Shown in pieces: positions 27,856 through 36,593 of a DNA stretch of 64,000 bases. Source of the stretch: Carnobacterium gallinarum DSM 4847. Its GTDB lineage: Bacteria; Bacillota; Bacilli; Lactobacillales; Carnobacteriaceae. The stretch is from the NCBI RefSeq assembly GCF_000744375.1, contig NZ_JQLU01000005.1, positions 310,001 through 374,000 on the forward strand, written 5' to 3'. The position numbers were made by a program, and so were the translations under genes. The notes beneath the pieces were generated by a model, which was given only the letters and a program-made list of their open reading frames with translations, was not told where the DNA came from and did not search any database. The first letter of the stretch is position 1. Every line of letters begins with the position of its first letter.

Positions 27856-27909
27856 AAAATGGTTGAAGGACAAAAGAGAAATTTCTCTTTTACCTTCAAC
27901 CATTTTTTT
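27856..27909. terminator. bidirectional terminator after azoR
   Basis: AAATGGTTGAAGG pairs with CCTTCAACCATTT, with an inner AAGAGAAA/TTTCTCTT stem, followed by seven T. It also serves the convergent gene ending at 27912. Confidence 0.87.
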
Positions 27910-27911
27910 AG

Positions 27912-29111
27912 TTAGGAATCAATATCTGGTGGTTCTGATACATCACTATCCGTTATAGGATCAGTAGTATATAACCCTGATACTTCCTTATACCAATTAA
28001 ATAAATACGTAGCCAAAACTTTCATTACTGCATAACCGGGAATTCCCAAAACAACTCCTGGAATTCCATATAATTTGCCGGCAGTTAACAAAACAACAAT
28101 AATCGTCACTGGATGGATTTCTAAACTACTACCTAAAACTTGCGGTGAGATAATCCGCCCTTCAATTGTTTGCTCAATAACGAAGACAATCAAAACTTTT
28201 ACTAACATTTCTGGTGAGGTTACCAATCCAATTATAATAGAAGGAACCATCGCTAAGAACGAACCTAGATACGGAACTAGATTTAGAAATCCTGATAGAA
28301 TTCCCAATGTAACTGCATATTCTAAACCAATAACCCCATATCCAACCATAAACATGATCGCCACGAAAAAAGCGACTGTTAATTGACCGCGAATATATTG
28401 ACTAATTTGAGTATTCATATCACTTAATAAGTTAAAGGTTGTATCCCGCATTTTAACAGGAAAAGCCTTCATTAAATGATGAGGTAAGTTTTTTCCATCT
28501 TTTAACAAGTAAAATAAGATAAATGGCATCGTAATAATCGCCACAAGTACATTCGTTACTGCTCCAACAACACTACCTAACCCATTAAATGTTGAATTAA
28601 GCATAGTATTTAATTGTCCAGTTACTGACTTCACTAAATCTTCATTCGTACTTGAAATTTGTTGCTGTAATTGTGACAAAAGATCACTACGCAACCAGTG
28701 GTCAACTTCTTGATTTGCTCGTTTCCAATAAGATGGCCAGTTGTCAATAAAGCTCATTGTTTGTTTTTGCATTAGCGGAATTAAAATAGCCACACCCCAC
28801 ACAATCAAACCAATAATAATAATAAAGACAATTGTAATTCCAACTGTTCTAGGTACTCTTCGTTTCTCTAACCAATCAATTAAAGGATTGATTAAATAAT
28901 ACAAGATTCCGGCCATTACAATAGGCAAACCAATAACACCGAAAAAACTTGCTATTGGTTCAAATACGTAACTTATTTTTGATAAAGCAAAGATATTTAG
29001 TAAAATCAATAAATTCACCAACAAGATGGTGACAAACTTATTATTTAAAAACCAGCGCCAAAACCATGATAGCGTTTTGTGGCTAACGGTTTTTTCTTTT
29101 ATTTCATTCAT
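27912..29111 (-). CDS. AI-2E family transporter (PerM/YdbI-like permease)
   Basis: A 399-residue membrane protein with eight or so spans: two pairs at the N-terminus, a long soluble amphipathic part (about 120-200), and a C-terminal cluster with the family stretch EGRIISPQVLGSSLEIHPVTIIVVLLTAGKLYGIPGVVLGIP. Family members have been linked to autoinducer-2 export or Na+/H+ exchange; the substrate here cannot be decided. The C-terminus is an acidic soluble tail. The sorbitol IIA-like gene lies 44 bases upstream in the same direction. Confidence 0.85.
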   Translation of the reverse strand: MNEIKEKTVSHKTLSWFWRWFLNNKFVTILLVNLLILLNIFALSKISYVFEPIASFFGVIGLPIVMAGILYYLINPLIDWLEKRRVPRTVGITIVFIIIIGLIVWGVAILIPLMQKQTMSFIDNWPSYWKRANQEVDHWLRSDLLSQLQQQISSTNEDLVKSVTGQLNTMLNSTFNGLGSVVGAVTNVLVAIITMPFILFYLLKDGKNLPHHLMKAFPVKMRDTTFNLLSDMNTQISQYIRGQLTVAFFVAIMFMVGYGVIGLEYAVTLGILSGFLNLVPYLGSFLAMVPSIIIGLVTSPEMLVKVLIVFVIEQTIEGRIISPQVLGSSLEIHPVTIIVVLLTAGKLYGIPGVVLGIPGYAVMKVLATYLFNWYKEVSGLYTTDPITDSDVSEPPDIDS

Positions 29112-29155
29112 CCTTTAGCCTCCTACTTTATTTGGAGCAACTTTGACTATTTCTA

Positions 29156-29515
29156 TCAGTCGTTTTGATAGCTGATTTTCATTCCCAGTTTAAAATCAGG
29201 TAAGCGATGAGGCGTTAGATAAATACCATTGCCCAACATATCTTCAGCAGGGACTTCAGAAAAGCTCAAAGTAATATGCCCAATACTATTTAAATTATCA
29301 GTTGCTAATACTCCAACTGCTTCAATTGTATACGCTTCTTCATCAAACAAAATCGTTTGACCCACTTTTAAATCTGCCTGTTCCGCATTTTCAAATTCTT
29401 GAATAACAGATACTTCTCGAATATCCTCAGTTGCCCCTTCACCAAATAAAATAATAATTGGGTCTTTTTGACTGATTGCTTGTGGTCCAATACTTGTTAC
29501 TGTTCCAATTAACAT
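29156..29515 (-). CDS. PTS glucitol/sorbitol IIA-like protein, orphan
   Basis: 119 residues from ATG 29515 behind AAGGG; a TTG start at 29539 is open but less likely. The sequence (MLIGTVTSIGPQAI, LKVGQTILFDEEAYTIEAVG, IGHITLSFS) matches the PTSIIA_gutA family, including the SIGHITL segment. No sorbitol IIB/IIC genes or dehydrogenase are nearby. The usual phospho-His near the start of the family seems absent here, which suggests a regulatory or vestigial role (inference). Confidence 0.72.
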   Translation of the reverse strand: MLIGTVTSIGPQAISQKDPIIILFGEGATEDIREVSVIQEFENAEQADLKVGQTILFDEEAYTIEAVGVLATDNLNSIGHITLSFSEVPAEDMLGNGIYLTPHRLPDFKLGMKISYQND

Positions 29516-29657
29516 GTAATACCCTTCTTTCTTCTCCAATTTGATTCTTCCTTTATTTTATCATAGAATGATTTCCATTTGTTAGCTTTATAACTTTATC
29601 TTTACTGAATTAGAAAAATTCAAACAAAAAATGACTTTTAAAATATGTAAAGTTTCC

Positions 29658-29686
29658 TTGACACTTTTAAATTCCTATGGTAAGTT
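29658..29686 (+). promoter_or_regulatory. promoter of the HTH/membrane-protein pair
   Basis: TTGACA, 17 bases, TAAGTT, 35 bases before the HTH start codon. The -35 is consensus, the -10 weaker. Confidence 0.55.
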
Positions 29687-29720
29687 AAAAATAAATAGAA
29701 ATCAACTAATGGAGGTGCCT

Positions 29721-29930
29721 ATGCCTGTTATTAATAACGTAAAAAAAGTGAGAAAAAAAAATCGAATTTCTCAAAAACAGCTTGGAATAGATTTGGAAGT
29801 TTCTCGGCAAACAATTAATGCTATTGAAACGGGAAAATACAATCCCAGTTTAGAATTGGCATTAAAAATGGAAAACTATTTTCATGTTGATTTTCATGAC
29901 TTATTTACTTTGAAGGAGGAGGAAGAATGA
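29721..29930 (+). CDS. small XRE-family transcriptional regulator (YozG/Cro-like)
   Basis: 69 residues from ATG 29721, with GGAGG before it. It is a single helix-turn-helix domain (VKKVRKKNRISQKQLGIDLEVSRQTINAIETGKYNPSLELALKM) ending in an acidic tail. The stop codon overlaps the start of the next gene (ATGA). Such small regulators paired with a membrane protein usually control their own operon; the signal is unknown. Confidence 0.85.
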   Translation: MPVINNVKKVRKKNRISQKQLGIDLEVSRQTINAIETGKYNPSLELALKMENYFHVDFHDLFTLKEEEE

Positions 29931-30382
29931 AAAAAAATCAAAAAAACTTAGTAACGAAAAAATATGTAACCACTAGAGCTCTTGGATTAATGGCTTTTTA
30001 TTTTTGGTTAAATGTGAATTTCACTATTTTTTCAAGTGAAAAAATCGAACTTTCTACTTTAGTTAAAGAGGTTTACTCAAATACAATTTGGCTTTTAATT
30101 TTAATTCCGCTAGTTAGCCTAGGTATTTTATACATTAAGCCCATAAAAAAAATACATGAAAACTATCTAAAAAAGCATCTAAATGACGAACGTAAACAAA
30201 ACCTTCGCTACAAAATTTATTTTTATGCAGCTTTCACATTGGTTTTATTCATACCTGTTATTGGTTTAATTCTAAAATCAACTAACTATACTCAACTAAA
30301 CTTAAATAATCTTGGAAATTCCTCAGTTCTTTTCATCGCAGTTATTGTGATAGCAGTAGAACTTATAATCGAAAAAATTTAG
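29927..30382 (+). CDS. membrane protein paired with XRE regulator, unknown function
   Basis: 151 residues with four hydrophobic segments (about 20-35, 55-75, 100-120, 130-148) and a basic cytoplasmic loop (KKIHENYLKKHLNDERKQNLRYK). It is translationally coupled to the HTH gene. It may be a sensor or partner of the regulator, as in other HTH plus DUF3796-like pairs; no specific family was confirmed. Confidence 0.7.
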   Translation: MKKNQKNLVTKKYVTTRALGLMAFYFWLNVNFTIFSSEKIELSTLVKEVYSNTIWLLILIPLVSLGILYIKPIKKIHENYLKKHLNDERKQNLRYKIYFYAAFTLVLFIPVIGLILKSTNYTQLNLNNLGNSSVLFIAVIVIAVELIIEKI

Positions 30383-30403
30383 TTTAGTCTCCACTTGCTA
30401 CCT

Positions 30404-30706
30404 TTACTGATCTCGTCTAATTAATAGCGCATACTTATTTTTTATCTCAATTTCATATTCGTTCAATCCATGAATTATTTTTTGTTCTAATTTTCCAATT
30501 CCATTTTTTAAATAAAGCTTTCGCTGTACATTCCAACTAATTAGCCAAAATAGCGGACCACCTATAAACCAGACAAAATTATCAGTCTTTGTTCGACAAT
30601 ACTCAATTAAATCAGGCAATTGCTCAACTACTTTTCCAGTAAAAACATACTCTTCATCTCGTTTAGATAACGCTTTATAGAATAATTCCAGATCATTAAA
30701 TTCCAT
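30404..30706 (-). CDS. hypothetical protein with one hydrophobic segment (100 aa)
   Basis: Starts ATG 30706 with AGGAAAT upstream. Central hydrophobic stretch FVWFIGGPLFWLISWNV flanked by charged helices. Not recognised. Single gene, convergent with the preceding membrane-protein gene. Confidence 0.55.
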   Translation of the reverse strand: MEFNDLELFYKALSKRDEEYVFTGKVVEQLPDLIEYCRTKTDNFVWFIGGPLFWLISWNVQRKLYLKNGIGKLEQKIIHGLNEYEIEIKNKYALLIRRDQ

Positions 30707-30865
30707 TTCCTAATCCTCCCCTTTCCTTTTTCTAATTATATCAATACTAGAAGAAAAAACAAACAGGGCTTATTTTTTCTTCTGGCTACAGCAAGAATGC
30801 TATTTTATTCGTAAGAATCATTTTTTCAACAAAGATTACAATTCCTTTACAATTGTAGCAATTCA

Positions 30866-30894
30866 TTGCAACGCTACCATGTGACTGCTATGAT
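30866..30894 (+). promoter_or_regulatory. promoter of the TagB/TagF-like gene
   Basis: TTGCAA, 17 bases, TATGAT, about 48 bases before the ATG at 30942. Confidence 0.6.
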
Positions 30895-30941
30895 AAGTTG
30901 GAGTCAATATACTATGGACTAAGCTATCGGAGGAATTAACT

Positions 30942-33113
30942 ATGTCATTGAGATCATCTATTAAAGATTCTCATTTATTTCTAAATCGACACAAAACTGA
31001 AGTCAATTTAACGCATCCTAGTTTTTCAATTAGTATGCAAGAAGAAAATATTGTCACAACTATTTCCCTAAATAAAGAGCATCCTGTATACTTTAAGGGC
31101 TTTTTTATTGTACATCGTGAAACCGGGGAACGTTATACTTTTCCCGCAACCGAAATCGATCATACAACCTTTTCTTTTAAATTTAATTTAACTGAATTTA
31201 TTCATACACATATCCCTCAAGGTGGACGGGAGCATTTTGAGCTTTACATGACCATCAGCTATTTTATTGAAAATCAATGGTTAGATAAAGAAGAGCCCCT
31301 TTCTTTGGATTTATTTGAACAGTTTAATTCCTTTGGATTAACTCAATTCAAAGATCGTGAAGATAATATTTTCCCATATTTTAGTCGTAAAACTAATGGA
31401 TTCTGTTTTACAGTTAACGTTCCTGTACGTAGTCTTCGCTATATTCAAGGTAGTGAGATTTCTGCTTTGAAAACAAAGGAACAAAAAATCAATATTTATG
31501 GAACGATTCGTTCAAAAGCATTTGCGATTAATCGAATTGATACCATTATGGTGGGGAAAAAGACCGGATTAAAACGTAGAATTCATTCAAATGTTCTTCT
31601 AGATCGTCTTGATTCTGGCAGTCATTTATATCATTATGATTATCATATTTTAGTAGATACGAAAGAATTTGCTAAAGAACTATTATTAACTGATTTCCCT
31701 GATGATGATTTTGACATTTATTTTGAAGTCTATTTAAATGGTTTATTTGAACCAACAGTTATTCGTGTTGGCAATCCACAAAAAATTAAATCAAAATGGA
31801 TTTACAAAAATGCTTTCTATAGTTATGGAAATACTACTTATACATTTGCACCTAATTTTACTAGTAATTCTCAAAGTCTTTCGATCTGTGTCACACGAAT
31901 GGAAAAAGCTGTTTTTGCTTATTTCCGTGAAATGCTTCTATTATTTTGGTTTATCCGCCCTTTCTACTTAAAACGAAATATTTGGGTCATTGGAGAAAAG
32001 CCAGATACTGCAACTAACAACGGGTTTGCTTTTTATCAATATATGCGAGAAAATCATCCTGAACGTGAAGTTTACTATATTCTTGATGATCTCTCACCTG
32101 ATTATGAAAAAGTTGCACACTATGGAAAAGAGCATGTTCTGTCTTTCAAATCAAAAAAACATATCTGGCATTTATTTATGGCTCGAGTTATTTTAACAGC
32201 TTACTATCCACATGAGATTTATCCAACTCGTACACAACAACTAATAAATTTCATACGTGGGAAAAAGGTCTATCTACAACATGAGATGTTAGGGTTACAG
32301 AATGAAATCAATACATTAGGGCATCGTTCGTTACAATTTGAAACAGATTTATTCTTAATCAGTTCCAAAAACGAACAACGTTTAGCAATCAATACATTGG
32401 GCTATCCTATAAATCGTGTGGCAATTACTGGTTTAGCTAGTTTTGATTGGTTATTTGATTCTACTAAAAAAACCAGTGAAAAACAGCAACTTTTATTTTT
32501 CCCTGTTGACCATGAAACTGGTTTGCATTTTCAAACAGAACTCATTGATGTTTTAGCTCAAAATTATTTAGCCTTTTTAACAAGTGTAGAATTTCAAAAG
32601 TATTTAACTACAAATCAGCTTCAGTTAGCAGTTGCACTACCCGATGCCTTCCAAAAATACGCTGCGCAATTTCAACAATTAAATGCCACAATCTACTTCC
32701 AATCTTCAATGAATACAGTTGATGTCTTAAAAGAAAGTAAATTGATGATTACCGATTATGCTCCAGAAGCTTTTGAATTTAGTTTCTTAGCTAAACCAGT
32801 CTTCTTCTATCAAATCGAAACTCATTTCCAACAAGAAACTGACGATGACGTGCATTTAAATCAAACTTATCAAAATGAATTACCTGGTGAAATCGCAACA
32901 AATGAGTCGGCTCTTCTTCATTTATTAAGTTTAGCTGAGGCAACAAATTTTGCATTGAGTAAGAAGAATAAACAAAAAGCTGAATTATTGATTGAATATC
33001 GTGATACGAACTCAAGACAGCGTATCTTTGAAACCGTTGAATCCTTTACCAAGGGCATTTTTAGAAATAATGGCTCTTTGTCAAATCGTGTTGGTGAAGA
33101 ATCAATTGACTAA
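30942..33113 (+). CDS. CDP-glycerol glycerophosphotransferase family protein (TagB/TagF-like)
   Basis: A 723-residue cytoplasmic, membrane-associated enzyme. The first ~340 residues are a beta-rich accessory domain; the rest is a GT-B Glyphos_transf domain. Recognisable parts are NIWVIGEKPDTATNNGFAFY, YYILD (about 380), ITGLASFDWLF (about 500) and LMITDYAPEAFEF (about 610). Family members polymerise glycerol- or ribitol-phosphate wall polymers from CDP-precursors. Two normally conserved motifs differ: the WHGT-like segment reads QHEMLG, and ITDYSS reads ITDYAP. CGGAGG precedes the ATG. No neighbouring wall-polymer genes are in the window, so polymer identity is unknown. Confidence 0.8.
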   Translation: MSLRSSIKDSHLFLNRHKTEVNLTHPSFSISMQEENIVTTISLNKEHPVYFKGFFIVHRETGERYTFPATEIDHTTFSFKFNLTEFIHTHIPQGGREHFELYMTISYFIENQWLDKEEPLSLDLFEQFNSFGLTQFKDREDNIFPYFSRKTNGFCFTVNVPVRSLRYIQGSEISALKTKEQKINIYGTIRSKAFAINRIDTIMVGKKTGLKRRIHSNVLLDRLDSGSHLYHYDYHILVDTKEFAKELLLTDFPDDDFDIYFEVYLNGLFEPTVIRVGNPQKIKSKWIYKNAFYSYGNTTYTFAPNFTSNSQSLSICVTRMEKAVFAYFREMLLLFWFIRPFYLKRNIWVIGEKPDTATNNGFAFYQYMRENHPEREVYYILDDLSPDYEKVAHYGKEHVLSFKSKKHIWHLFMARVILTAYYPHEIYPTRTQQLINFIRGKKVYLQHEMLGLQNEINTLGHRSLQFETDLFLISSKNEQRLAINTLGYPINRVAITGLASFDWLFDSTKKTSEKQQLLFFPVDHETGLHFQTELIDVLAQNYLAFLTSVEFQKYLTTNQLQLAVALPDAFQKYAAQFQQLNATIYFQSSMNTVDVLKESKLMITDYAPEAFEFSFLAKPVFFYQIETHFQQETDDDVHLNQTYQNELPGEIATNESALLHLLSLAEATNFALSKKNKQKAELLIEYRDTNSRQRIFETVESFTKGIFRNNGSLSNRVGEESID

Positions 33114-33120
33114 AATCATG

Positions 33121-33157
33121 GAATAGGTGAGGAATTTTAGTTCTTCACCTATTTTTC
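33121..33157 (+). terminator. terminator of the TagB/TagF-like gene
   Basis: AATAGGTGA-GGAA pairs with TTCTTCACCTATT and is followed by TTTTTC. It overlaps the end of the ISL3 transposase relic. Confidence 0.75.
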
Positions 33158-33620
33158 TTTTCTCTTGTTTTGGGTTAAACGTTCTCCTTGAATGAGATAA
33201 ATTCGTGTACGAAAGTTGATAAAGTTCCGGTACCCATAGGCAACTCGTTTAATGACTTTAATTTTATTGTTTAGCCCTTCAACGATTCCATTAGAATAAG
33301 GAAGATGAAGAGCATTTGAAATGCCTTCCTTATGCTTTTTAAAGAAAGTCAGTATCGGGTAAGCTCTTTGGTAATTGGTCGATTAAATCGAAAAATAACT
33401 CACTATTTTTACAAAGTATGGCATACTTAAGCAAGTGCATTTCATCATAGGCTTGTTTGAGAAGTGGATGATAGGTTAAGAGTTCATCCATGATATCTTT
33501 TTGGCAGAGTGGTCGTTTAAACAAGCGATTATAAGAACATTTTTCTGTGTCTAACTGATTGGAATCTTTAAAAAATAAGGACCAGTATCGTTTTAAACGA
33601 CGATACTTTTTTGCATCCTC
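33149..33620 (-). pseudogene. ISL3-family transposase, C-terminal fragment
   Basis: The natural C-terminus is kept (NFRTRIYLIQGERLTQNKRKEK then TAG at 33149). Upstream the match to the other copy runs to 33620 and then stops abruptly at the edge of LXG cassette 2. An 18-base deletion around 33350 also breaks the frame. It lacks the N-terminal two-thirds of the protein. Confidence 0.82.
33251..33620. repeat. direct repeat flanking LXG cassette 2, left copy (ISL3 fragment)
   Basis: About 370 bp corresponding to 36594-36977 in the same orientation, with a few substitutions and one 14- to 18-base deletion here. Outside the shared part the left copy continues into the transposase C-terminus. Confidence 0.88.
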
Positions 33621-33795
33621 ATTAAATTAATATTTTTTCCACACTTTAAGTAGATATATTTATAGTTATATTTGTAATAGATAAAAAAGATGTACCTAAC
33701 AGGTACTGATAACTACTAGTAGATAATAATTATAAAATAAATAACGTTCATTTTGTAGAGTGGTAGCACTTATGATAAAATTAAAAATGTCATAA

Positions 33796-33823
33796 TTGTA
33801 AATGTTTTAATTTATGATATACA
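33796..33823 (+). promoter_or_regulatory. candidate promoter of LXG cassette 2
   Basis: TTGTAA, 16 bases, TATACA, about 50 bases before the first gene. Upstream are two short palindromes, GTACCTAACAGGTAC (33692-33706) and CTACTAGTAG (33714-33722 region), which could be regulator sites. Confidence 0.45.
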
Positions 33824-33872
33824 TTCAAAAAAATACATTAACCGTAAATTTATTAACTTACAGGAGGATTTT

Positions 33873-34127
33873 ATGGAAGAAAAAGTAACCACTAATTCAC
33901 CTATTGTTACCATGGTAACAATAGGGATGACTGAGTCAAGCTCTCATGTTTCATTTGATGTAAAAAAAGACATTTCATATTCTAAAAGTACTGCTGTAAC
34001 AATTTTATCCGAATGTTTAGGAGACATGAAAAAAGCGACTACACAATTTAAGTCAGCCATTAAAGTGGATATTGGAAATTTAGTGAAGATTCATGAAGCG
34101 ATTCAAAAAACAGATGAAAATTTGTAG
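33873..34127 (+). CDS. Lap1-like WXG100-type small partner (cassette 2)
   Basis: 84 residues, ATG with AGGAGG upstream. A Ser/Thr-rich start is followed by a helical C-terminal half (ILSECLGDMKKATTQFKSAIKVDIGNLVKIHEAIQKTDENL). Size, position and helical hairpin pattern match Lap1/DUF3130-type partners of LXG toxins. Sequence similarity to the cassette 1 counterpart is low by eye. Confidence 0.62.
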   Translation: MEEKVTTNSPIVTMVTIGMTESSSHVSFDVKKDISYSKSTAVTILSECLGDMKKATTQFKSAIKVDIGNLVKIHEAIQKTDENL

Positions 34128-34148
34128 CCACTTGAAAGAGAGTTGAGA

Positions 34149-34505
34149 ATGAAGAAGAACAGTCGAGTAGTGAACGAAGAGTATTTGGACATAGAAGATG
34201 AATTAAAAGGTTTAAAAAAAGCGAATCTTTCAATTGAAAATGCCTATTCAGATTTTCAAAATTATTCGAGAAAAGAGTTCGAGTTATGGGAATCAATTCG
34301 CCGATTGAGTAGTGGTACGGAAGCCGAAGCGTCAGTTTTAAGGGAATTTGATTATTTGGAAGAAGAACGTCATTTTTTTTATGGGAAATTAGCAGAAGGC
34401 GAAGAGGAGTTAGAACAAGTAATGAAATCAAAAATAAAGAAAAGAGTTGAGTTGGAAGAATCTCTTTTTGAAGTCAGAAAAGAGGAAAATAAATGCCACG
34501 AATAG
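34149..34505 (+). CDS. Lap2-like helical partner of LXG toxin 2 (DUF3958-like)
   Basis: 118 residues from ATG 34149 (a TTG at 34143 is also possible). Almost wholly helical and very charged, with long coiled-coil heptads (DYLEEERHFFYGKLAEGEEELEQVMKS). It ends 13 bases inside the LXG gene. Same place and character as the DUF3958-like protein of cassette 1. Confidence 0.68.
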   Translation: MKKNSRVVNEEYLDIEDELKGLKKANLSIENAYSDFQNYSRKEFELWESIRRLSSGTEAEASVLREFDYLEEERHFFYGKLAEGEEELEQVMKSKIKKRVELEESLFEVRKEENKCHE

Positions 34506-35845
34506 ATTACCAAGAACTAAAGGATCTTTCTGAGGAAGTTACCAAATTGAGACAAGAAACGGTCTCTTATTTAAAAGAGTACGACAAGTCAAATGATTTA
34601 TTTACCGAAGATAGGGAGTTATTGGGAGCGGCTTGGTCGTCTGGTAAACAGTATCATGGGCAATATAAGATGATTTCAGATGCTATTTTTAATGCTCTGT
34701 ACGATTTGGATGATTCGATTAAGAACTATCTAAAAGAATTTAAAAATATCGTGGGAGAAGCTGAAAATAGATTAGATACAGAGGAGTTGCAAGAGTTAGA
34801 AAACGATTTAAGGCGTCTTCAAACCCAAAAATTAGAATTTATGGAAGCTATGGCAGAAGTGTTCAAAGACGTTCCAGTATTAAAAGAATTTTTTGGGAAT
34901 AATACGATGAACGGACGAATGAAAGAAATCGAGGTGTTGAAACACTATGAACACTTTGAAAATACAACACAAGGGAATTTTGATGGTGTCAAAGAAACCA
35001 TTCAAGCGATTTTAGAAGGATTGGCGTATTTAGGTCAAAGTAAACATTTTGAGAGCGGGGCAAGTGGGTATCGTGTTGAGGACATTTCGGGAAGTAGTTG
35101 GTATAAACACATATCTGGTTACAATAAAGCCAACGAAAAAGATCGTTATGAAGTCAAAGAAGTGAAGACAAAATATGGTACGTTTTATCAAGTGTTGAAA
35201 AATGGAAAAGTTGATAAAGATGCAACAGAAGCTTATAATGAAATTTTATTGGAAGAGCAATGGGATGATGTAAAAGATAAAGTGAATACGGCAAAAGATG
35301 TCGTTGATATTCTGTCCTATTTAATTGGAAATACGGTAAAAGTTGTCGGAGGTGGAACAACTGCGATAGTGGGTGTAGTTGGGATTACAGGCGCTTATGC
35401 GGTTGTAGAGCTTGCGAGTGGTGGAACAGCAACTATTTTTCTACCAGGAGTTGCGACAGCAGGTGTAGCAGTGGCAGGAACTGGAACAGCGATAATGGTA
35501 GATGGGCTAAACGGTTTTCAAAATGGTTATGAAGGCAATGTGATGTTTTCCAATAATGGGAAGATTACGAGCAAGACTTTTGGTAAACCGATTGAAGTAC
35601 CACTTAATGGGACAAAAAGAAAATTAAGAGTAGATGCAGAACCAGATGGAAATAAAATTCAAATTCAATCTGGTGGCGGAAAAGACTCTTTTAAAGATGA
35701 CCGAATTTTAATTGAGTTAATTACAGATAAGGCTAGTATTTTAAAGCAAATTGAGCCAAGTTTAAAAAAGAAACTTAGTAAAGGTAAACTAGAGGAATTA
35801 GTTAATAATATTTGGAAGGCTTATATTTGGCTAACAACAAAATAA
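34493..35845 (+). CDS. LXG-domain polymorphic toxin 2
   Basis: 450 residues. The N-terminal ~200 form an LXG domain: RIDYQELKDLSEEVTKLRQET, then LLGAAWSSGKQYHGQYKMISDAIFNALYDLDDSI, and a coiled coil about 95-125. Residues ~215-255 form a polar linker. A hydrophobic Gly-rich stretch (about 280-345, VVGGGTTAIVGVVGITGAYAVVE) is followed by a ~100-residue C-terminal tip ending KLSKGKLEELVNNIWKAYIWLTTK. The tip is related to the broken tip at 36399-36593. Its activity is not recognised. GAGGAAAATAA precedes the ATG; an immunity-type gene follows 10 bases later. Confidence 0.8.
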   Translation: MPRIDYQELKDLSEEVTKLRQETVSYLKEYDKSNDLFTEDRELLGAAWSSGKQYHGQYKMISDAIFNALYDLDDSIKNYLKEFKNIVGEAENRLDTEELQELENDLRRLQTQKLEFMEAMAEVFKDVPVLKEFFGNNTMNGRMKEIEVLKHYEHFENTTQGNFDGVKETIQAILEGLAYLGQSKHFESGASGYRVEDISGSSWYKHISGYNKANEKDRYEVKEVKTKYGTFYQVLKNGKVDKDATEAYNEILLEEQWDDVKDKVNTAKDVVDILSYLIGNTVKVVGGGTTAIVGVVGITGAYAVVELASGGTATIFLPGVATAGVAVAGTGTAIMVDGLNGFQNGYEGNVMFSNNGKITSKTFGKPIEVPLNGTKRKLRVDAEPDGNKIQIQSGGGKDSFKDDRILIELITDKASILKQIEPSLKKKLSKGKLEELVNNIWKAYIWLTTK

Positions 35846-35855
35846 GGAGGATAAA

Positions 35856-36374
35856 ATGAAAATTTATATACAAGTTAAAGAACCAGTTATAAATTTAAAA
35901 TATCGAGGATTAGCAGAGAAAATGTGGTTCAGTCGTTATATCCATAAAAAACTAGAGATATCTCATGGAGGTAATACTGAAACTTTACAAAATAATTTTT
36001 CACTTTCTTTGAAATGGGATAAGAGTTTAAATGATGAAAGATGGAAAGAAAAGAAAACTTTTTTTTCTGTAGAATATATTATGCTTGATCCAATTAGAAA
36101 TAAAACAATGCTTTATATTGAAACGAAGCACATCAATATTCTAACAGTAGATAAACGAGCTCTATACACCATGGTATGCGAACTTGCAAAAGAGGTTCAA
36201 GGAACGATCAGTGATGACAATGAAGAAAATTGGTTAACACTTGAAGAATTTAAAGAAAAGCATCAAGAAATATTAAACTTAACATTTGAAGAAGCGAATG
36301 AAATTAGTTTAAAAGAAGTGGAAACAATGATTCCATTAGATGAACCTGAAGAAAATGAAGTTGATTACTCATGA
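35856..36374 (+). CDS. probable immunity protein for LXG toxin 2
   Basis: 172 residues, soluble, acidic C-terminus (MIPLDEPEENEVDYS), no signal peptide. Strong AAGGAGG site. Placement immediately after the toxin is the basis for the call. N-terminus KIYIQVKEPVINLKYRGLAEKMWF and the rest match no family I know. A cytoplasmic partner suggests the toxin tip acts on a cytoplasmic target or enters the cell, unlike toxin 1 (inference). Confidence 0.6.
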   Translation: MKIYIQVKEPVINLKYRGLAEKMWFSRYIHKKLEISHGGNTETLQNNFSLSLKWDKSLNDERWKEKKTFFSVEYIMLDPIRNKTMLYIETKHINILTVDKRALYTMVCELAKEVQGTISDDNEENWLTLEEFKEKHQEILNLTFEEANEISLKEVETMIPLDEPEENEVDYS

Positions 36375-36398
36375 AGAATAAAGTAAAAAAATAAAAAG

Positions 36399-36593
36399 AA
36401 GTTAGCAAGGGAAACCTCAACATTTGGTGGTGAAAAATCAACTTGAGATGACAGAATTGACATAAAAGATATTACGGATAAGTCAAGTATAGAAGGCTTA
36501 ATTCCAAAACAAGTGAAGCGAAGTTTAAGTAAAGGAAAACTTGAAGAGCTAATCAACAATATTTGGAAAGCTTATGTTTGGCTAATATCAAAT
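36399..36593 (+). pseudogene. orphan LXG toxin tip (degraded)
   Basis: Read in frame from 36399 this matches the end of toxin 2: TFGGEKST, a TGA at 36444, then DDRIDIKDITDKSSIEGL, KRSLSKGKLEELINNIWKAYVWLIS. In toxin 2 the same block is SGGGKDSFKDDRILIELITDKASIL to IWKAYIWLTTK. It has no start codon, one internal stop, and is fused at its end to the ISL3 fragment at 36594, so it is a displaced and inactive C-terminal module. Confidence 0.82.

Noticed and set aside
33339..33524. Independent short minus-strand gene starting MFKRPLCQKD
   Set aside because: It is a piece of the broken ISL3 transposase, repeated at 36588-36881, not a separate gene.
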